Source: Miscanthus floridulus | Lineage: Eukaryota; Streptophyta; Magnoliopsida; Poales; Poaceae | Reading direction: 5' to 3' | Assembly (NCBI RefSeq): GCF_019320115.1 | Contig: NC_089595.1 | Location: 105,717,611-105,781,610, forward strand | DNA length: 64,000 nucleotides | Shown: one piece after another, positions 57,705 to 64,000 of the stretch | Layout: every line of letters begins with the position of its first letter | Position numbering within the stretch: the stretch's first letter is position 1 | Notes under the pieces: model-generated | Told to the model about the DNA's origin: nothing | Database searches by the model: none | Seen by the model: only the letters and a program-made list of their open reading frames with translations | Translations under genes and position numbers: made by a program

Positions 57705-57827
57705 GGCCTTGTTTGAATACATGTGTATACATCTCAATCCACATGTGTTGGAGTGAAATTGAATAGAATTTAGTTTAATTCCACTCAAATCCACTTGAGA
57801 TGAATACACGGGCATCCAAATCAGGAC
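57705..57827. mobile_element. Tourist-like MITE
   Basis: A 123 bp element whose left half (ggccttgtttgaatacat ... acatctcaa) is the inverted partner of the right half (ttgagatgaatacacgggc ... caggac). TTA flanks it at 57702-57704 and 57828-57830. It can fold over nearly its whole length. Confidence 0.8.
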
Positions 57828-58068
57828 TTAATATCATGCGAAACCTTTGCATGAAAAGGTTATTCTCCTTCCTTCACATTTCTTCTGATTTACACACTTT
57901 CTCTTTGGTCATTATAATTAGCTCTTCTTGATATAAACCTTTTCCTTTTTCGGCCATATATATCGCCATTTCTAAATTTGAAAGGTTTTGACTTTTGAAG
58001 GATATCAGTATATCACCATGTTTTCATGTCTGCTTTTTAAGTGCGTTACAATTAAATATATTGTATTT

Positions 58069-58202
58069 AGGGCATGTTTGGTCGTGTCGTCTAACACCGT
58101 TTGCCTATCGGCCAGCTCCCCAAGTCTTGGTTTCGATCATCGACGGTCTGGATTGATGCTAGCGGAGGAGCTGCATGTCAGGCCGCCAACCAAACACACA
58201 CT
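58069..58202. mobile_element. possible MITE
   Basis: The start agggcatgtttggtcg and the inverted end caagtgtgtgtttggttgg are partial inverted repeats of the type seen in grass MITEs. The inner part does not pair well. Confidence 0.35.
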
Positions 58203-58949
58203 TGGGTCTTCGTTTTGGTCCCAGTAAAGGAATGATCGCACCGTCGTCAACCTTAGGCCGAAGGCCCTTGCCATCTAGTCCGTCTCCATCACATGGGACC
58301 GGGAAGCTCTGAGTGAGCTTCGCGTGTGAGACCAATCAGTCTGGTCGTCACTGGTGTTAGGTAGGTCGATGACCATCTCAGATGGCCCAAATGAAAGAAA
58401 GAGAGTCTTCCTCTCGATAATCCTCGTTGTATTTGTCTGTGCGGCGTGTATGGTCCGTCGTTCGATGGGCTTCTATCGTACCCCGTTGTACGTGAGCTGC
58501 ATGCAAAGAAATCTGCCAATGACAGGCTGCCTGAAGCTGGTCAAGGTTTGAACGAGTGGAGACGGGGCAATGCTAGGCCGGCCGACGGTACCGTAGCAAT
58601 GCATGGTCCAAACAGCTTAACTGCGCAGCTTATGACAGACTCGAGACGTTTTTGGGGTACCACCCCCGCTACACGCTAATCTGGACCCGGAAAAGCAGAC
58701 GTGGGGGCTGCTACGTGCTACGTGCTACGTGCCTACTCGGAGTACATCACAGCTTCACAAGACTGACATAAATACGTAATGTGGTACCAAAACTGACCAA
58801 AGAGGCAGAGAACAGTTGCCATTCAATTGGAACATGGAAATTCTACAGAAGGTTCAAAGGAAAAAAACAAATTACTAGTAAAACAGAATGCGATGGGAAG
58901 GAAGATACGTCCCTCTAGCCTCTAGCGATTGGATGGACCCTAGATCCTA

Positions 58950-59208
58950 CTTCTTCGGGTCCCAAAATAAGTGTCATTTTAGGTTCTGAATAGGTCAAAC
59001 TTTCTTAAATTTGACTAGATTATAGAAAATATTATCAATATTCATAGCTCTAAATAAACTTATTATAAAAATATATTGAACAATAAGTCTAATAATACTT
59101 ATTATGTACCATAAATATTAATGATTTCTTGTATATCTTTGGTCAAAGATAAAAACTATTTGACTTCTCGAGAAGTGAGAATGACACATATTTTGAGACG
59201 GAAGAAGT
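58950..59208. mobile_element. Stowaway-like MITE, long form
   Basis: The left end acttcttcgggtcccaaaat and the inverted right end acttcttccgtctcaaaata pair well, continuing through gtgtcat. The interior is AT-rich with ttgactagattatagaaaa and related words known in grass Stowaway elements. The right TA duplication has decayed. Confidence 0.75.
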
Positions 59209-59519
59209 GGTTGGTAAATGGACCATACAAATGACTTAATGGCTGCACATTTTGTGGTTTTACTTTATTTTAATTAGTCCATGAAGTTGTGTGCTCCTAC
59301 ATGGCTATTGATTAACATCAAGAGAGCTATGTCTTAGAAATTCAGAAATAAATTTAGAGCCATCACAACTTGATGTGTTTACTTTTGCTCTCTCTAATTT
59401 ATTTATATTCAACAGCGATATTATATTCTTGTAGATAGTTTCTTATCTTTGCCCAAATGAATAAACTTTAGTTAATGATTACTCTATATACCTTTCAACC
59501 TCTATTCATGGAATCATAT

Positions 59520-59866
59520 GGGTGGTTGGTTCTTTAGTCGCTCCTAAAATTTATGTCACATCGAATGTTTAGATACTAATAAAGAGCCATTAAATATAGA
59601 TTAATTACAAAACCAATTACATAGATGGAGGCTAATTTTCGAGACGGAATTTTTAAAGGCATAATTAATCTATCATTAGCGTATATTTACTGTAGCACCA
59701 CGTTGTCAAATCATGGACTAATTAGGCTTAAAAGATTCGTCTCGCAAATTAGTCATAAGTTATGCAATTAGTTTCATAATTAGTCTATATTTAATACTCC
59801 ATGCATGTGTCCAAACATTCGATGTGACAGAAATTTTAGGAGTTCCTGTAGGAACCAAACAGCCCC
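59520..59866. mobile_element. MITE with GGGGCTGTTTGGTTCC end
   Basis: The right end, inverted, reads ggggctgtttggttcc and continues aggaactcctaaaatt; the left end reads gggtggttggttcttt and continues gctcctaaaattt. Both then read gtcacatcgaatgttt. The middle shares aaaagattcgtctcg with the 35.8 kb MITE. Length about 347 bp, no coding capacity. Confidence 0.75.
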
Positions 59867-60239
59867 ATAGTGTGGCAGAATCGTCTAAAATAACATATTT
59901 ACGGAGGCGCTTGTCTTCCACTAGACAATAAGCACCCTGAAGGTGAGCTACATCAGGCAAGTTCTAGTCGAGCACACCCCATTAAAGAACCTGAAAATCC
60001 ACATTTTTCAACATGATCATAAATGGGAGAATAAAGATTACAATATTTTAGCCATTTCTTAAATCACTTTTCGTGCATCAGTCAGAGTATAATATTTATT
60101 GTTTATAACAATGGAATATAACCATGTTATCAGAGTTTCAGCGAAAATAAAATCATTTAATGACAAGTCAAATATTAACATGATGATTCGTTATATACAT
60201 CATAACAGGTTATAAGTTTTTTCATTGTAAAACATTTTA

Positions 60240-63200
60240 GGTGGAAGTTTCAAATAAACTCTATGTCCGCAACGTTAAGGAAATCCTCGCTGAGCCCTAC
60301 TAGGAGGTTTCCACACACTCGTGTCAGCTCCACATGTTCCTGTCACCTGCAACAGGGTAGAACAAACCCTGAGTACTCAATTGTACTCTGCAAGACTTAC
60401 CCGTCAGGAGGAAAGAAAAGACTTCAAGGATATGCAAGGCTATCTAGCTTGTGGGTTTATTGCATCTGCAGGAAGCAGTTACTAAGCGTGCATCCTTATA
60501 TTCAATTTCATTAGCAGTCATCATTAGTTCATTAACTAACCATTCTATGTAAGCACATGTGCTACTTTAAGCAGGATGGTAAGCAATCAGAATCATTTTA
60601 CCATATTTCATATTTCAGTTCTTACTATAGGTGCTAGACTGTAGACAAGTCGTACCGGATTACCCGACGATTCATGAATCAATGTGCCCAGCTAGGTACC
60701 CTCGAAACACACACCCCTGCTTGTACCCCAGGTACAAGCAGGACCAACCCACCACTCTCCTGTCAAGGGGTCCAGGTCCCCGTCCAAACTTAGGACTCCA
60801 AGCCCCCACATCTGAGTCCCGGACTTCAGTGTGGTGCTTAGACCTTCCACCATCCTCGCCTCCAATTAGTCGGTCCGGAAAGAGTCAGGAACCCACGATA
60901 AGAGAGCAACGAGCCTTTCCTGCTCCCATAAACAAGTATATATTCAGGATAATAAGTCTGTGACCTGACTAGAATCTAATGCAGTGGATGGTCCTTAACC
61001 GACACAGGCGAAACAAGCGCAATTTGAGGCCTCGCTCGAATGCCAAACCAAGTCCTAGATCCAAGAACCATTCCGCCCGATCTCCAATTATCATTCATAT
61101 ATTTTCTATGTGATAGTAATATAATAACAACAATACTCGACTTCTACCGAAGTCCTATAGCATAGCAATATACACAATCATGATCATACTAGTAAAACTC
61201 ATAGGATAAGGTATATATATATATGTAAGTGGTTTCATTTAACTCCTTAAACTTAATGCACAAGCATAAAATAAAGTGCAGAATAATAGGGGTTATTCAT
61301 CGGGGCTTGTCTGAGTAAGATATAACCAAAAGTTAGCATTTCATCATGGTGACACGATCATCAAGGCACCATCTTTATTGCTACCTCGGTCAACTCCACG
61401 ATTCCATCATTGTTCCTAGTATGATATATGTGGATGCAACGTAGAGACGCAATTAATCAATGGTAACAGCAACTCTATAATATGATTACGCTCCAGCGAG
61501 TTAACGAGCTAGCTTAATGACTAATGTACTAGTCTACGTATCCACGTCGCCAAGTAATGCTTATTCCAAAAAATGTTTTCATTCTACAAACCCTCAATTA
61601 TTTTTGATATTTGATTGATTAACAATATATTTTCGGACTAGGGCTCATTTAGTTACCTTAACAAACTAATTCCTATGGGGCTACAAAAATTACAGTGAGC
61701 ACCTCATATTGTTAGCAATCTACTATAAAAATTTCAAGGCCTAGTACTTCTACCAATTCATCACTAATAATTCCTACAAGTTCTTGTTTCACCCATTTTA
61801 AGTGCTTCAAATTAATTAGTCTACTCTAAAAAATTCTATGAAACTAAGTGAACAAATTACATTATCAGATAGGTCATGATTTTAGGAACCTAACAAAATT
61901 AGTTTCACTAATTTTTGGTCAGCTATACAAATTGATATTGAATTTACAAGTTTCTCTTAGAACTAAATTAGAAAATACTCGAGAAAATGAAAAGGGCCAG
62001 TGGCCAAACGATTCAGGTCCAGTGGCCCTGACTTGGCCCATGCGAAACGCGGCGCACTGCGCAATAAGCTGGCCCATGATGGGATCCCACGCGCCCATGG
62101 CTATTTTGCATAAAAGACCTTGATCTATTCATTTATTACGTGGCCCCCATGCGCACTATTGCAGAAGAGACACGCTTTGCATCTAACACCCTCTAAAACT
62201 CATCTTTACAATGGCTCGCCCCCTAGCGCGTGCGTGCGGGCGACGTAGGCCACCGACGGCCCACAGTGGTTACACCGATTAACCTAGTTACACTCTGATG
62301 AGATAGGGAAGCCGATCCGGGCTCTATGGCCAAATGCACAAGGGAGGGTGGTGGTTGGGAGCTTAATGGTGCACTACCAAAGCCGGGTCTCGACGATGGA
62401 CAAAACCATGCGGCGGCGTGACTGTTCTGACTAAACTATGTGCATCCAATAGAGTAGGGGTGGCGGACGAGTATCAATGGCTCACCGTGGTGCCCGCTGC
62501 GGCGACGGTTGGGGTAGAGGAGTGCCGAAGAGGACTAGCCACGTGCGTGCAGTTAGGTCAATGGCGCTCTAAGTGTGACACCATCGCGTCACCGTGCCAT
62601 CGACAGGCTGCCAGGCCAAGGTAATGCGAGCATTGGGTGAAGGGAGTCAAGGCGAGTCCAGAGACAACACCAATTGGAGCTTTCTCCCCACGTATTGGGA
62701 CTTACCCTAGCCCATCTACTACGGTGGCTTTCATGGCCAGCGGTGAGAAAACGCCAAATTGGCCATCGATAGCACTTGGCCGAGGATAAGGAAGATGGAG
62801 CACCTAATTGACTTCCTAAGTCACTCTCATGCATGAAGGCCCGGGCTGTAAACGTCTAGAGCTAGGTGGACCGGTGGGCGGCGACGCGATGCTCTGGCTG
62901 GGCTATGTTGTGGACAAGGTGCACGAGTGGGTTAAAACGGAGCGGCACGGCTCGGTTAGCAGCAGCATGCACACACGCTCATAGAAGACGGGACCTATAA
63001 GATCGACATGACACATTTGAACCGAAGTGACCGGACGCGAGCGAGGCTCACCCACGGCTGTTAGCGAGTCAAAGCAAAGCACGACAGCGAAACATCCTAT
63101 TGCTTCTATGGTCAGCCACCATTGTGACACGGCGTACAGGGCTCCAAGGCACAGACGGGCAGCGGTAGGTAGAACGAGGGGCAGAGCGAGCGCCATGTCA

Positions 63201-64000
63201 ACCAACGACGGCTACCAAGGCACTGGCCTGCCCCTGCACGTGGTGCAGCGGCACAGCGGTGGTTGCAACGGCACGAACAGGGAAGGACAACTCTTGGGCG
63301 ACATGACAGCAGCGACAGCGTCGGCCAGGCAGCAGCCAGCCAGGGCTAGGCCAACTGCTGGCATGCAGAATAGTTGCAGCCGGCCCTTGCACGGCACAGC
63401 CGACTCACAGCGCAGGCCAAACATAGTGACACCAGGGTAAAGGGCACGGATGACCGTGGCCACAGGGCTGAACAGCCTAACTAATGATGTGCACTGAATT
63501 TTAAAGCTCCGACCAAAACCAACCCAGCTCGGTTGAGACCAAACAAATTTGCCGAGGCTCAAGAGGGTCCTAAAGGCTATCCCAAGGAACATCAAACACA
63601 AACTTAGATGAACTACCGAGAGAGATAGAGACACGCCAAAATAGGTTCGTCAAGCCTAGGCACTGATTCACGAACGGAGCTGCCTAAACCTGACCGCAAC
63701 GTGTTCTAACGAAGTTTAGGCAATTTTTATGAGAGCAACGTGATCTCCAACATGACTTCGACCTACACCATGCTCATGTACTCACTTTGGTACAACCAAC
63801 AGTGCAAAATTATGAATCTAGTGTTTAAGAAATTTAATCAAAATTTAAATGCCAAAACAGTCATCGTCATTAGGTTTTCAGACTCAATCATTTTAGTTCT
63901 AGAGGTTGGAATTAAATTCCAACTTCAATTCTTGAGCTATCAAAAATACTATTGAACAACATTTATTTATTGAAACAAAAGTTGTTTTGCCATCTACCAA
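60240..64000. repeat. LTR-like repetitive sequence, no gene
   Basis: No coding gene is visible through the end of the window. Phrases such as caaaccctgagtactcaattgt followed by gcaagacttacccg are typical of the LTRs of large grass gypsy elements, and the alternation of AT-rich and GC-rich blocks also fits one. No LTR boundary, primer site or partner copy lies within the window, so extent and orientation are unknown. Confidence 0.4.

Overview
The window is nuclear DNA of a grass, most likely a panicoid of the sugarcane/sorghum/Miscanthus group. The signs are very GC-rich first exons beside AT-rich introns, dense Tourist- and Stowaway-type MITEs, grass LINE tails, chromovirus-type Ty3/gypsy elements with very long LTRs, and gene-fragment-carrying TIR transposons. 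The assignment to a tribe is an inference from style, not a search.

Layout. 1-4 kb: degenerate LINE pieces on the minus strand, a small TIR element, a 2 x 151 bp tandem repeat. 4.36-5.24 kb: a complete two-exon group IIc WRKY transcription factor gene with TATA box, W-box and G-box upstream. 5.7-9.1 kb: a Ty1/copia remnant and an LTR-like element with TGAAAG ends. 9.1-26.9 kb: one Ty3/gypsy chromovirus with about 4.6 kb LTRs, a coiled-coil ORF upstream of gag, a pol with many stops at expected Gln codons, and a 2.3 kb solo-LTR-like insertion in its 3' LTR. 26.9-31.3 kb: remnants of another gypsy-type element. 31.5-34.7 kb: a TIR-flanked element carrying fragments of a MATE transporter and a P-type Ca2+-ATPase. 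35.5-39.6 kb: a broken otubain-like deubiquitinase gene containing a MITE at an exon edge and a 2.25 kb ORF1-only LINE with a 14 bp target-site duplication. 42.0-44.8 kb: an element with inverted arms of about 0.95 kb around the 5' end of the plastid sigma factor gene SIG1. 44.94-49.38 kb: a Mutator-like element with a perfect 9 bp target-site duplication and a five-exon transposase gene. 49.5-51.7 kb: a complete four-exon UMP1 proteasome-assembly gene. 56.4-57.0 kb: a two-exon gene for mitochondrial-type ribosomal protein bL20. 57-60 kb: MITEs. 60.2-64 kb: repeat-like DNA without a gene.

The intact host genes are WRKY, UMP1 and bL20m; they show no operon-like or pathway link. The main interest lies in how transposons reshaped this locus: three gene-fragment or transposase TIR elements lie close together, the last inserted about 100 bp upstream of the UMP1 start codon, and the otubain gene has been dismantled by several independent events. 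Gene identities come from recognised family motifs; no database search was possible.
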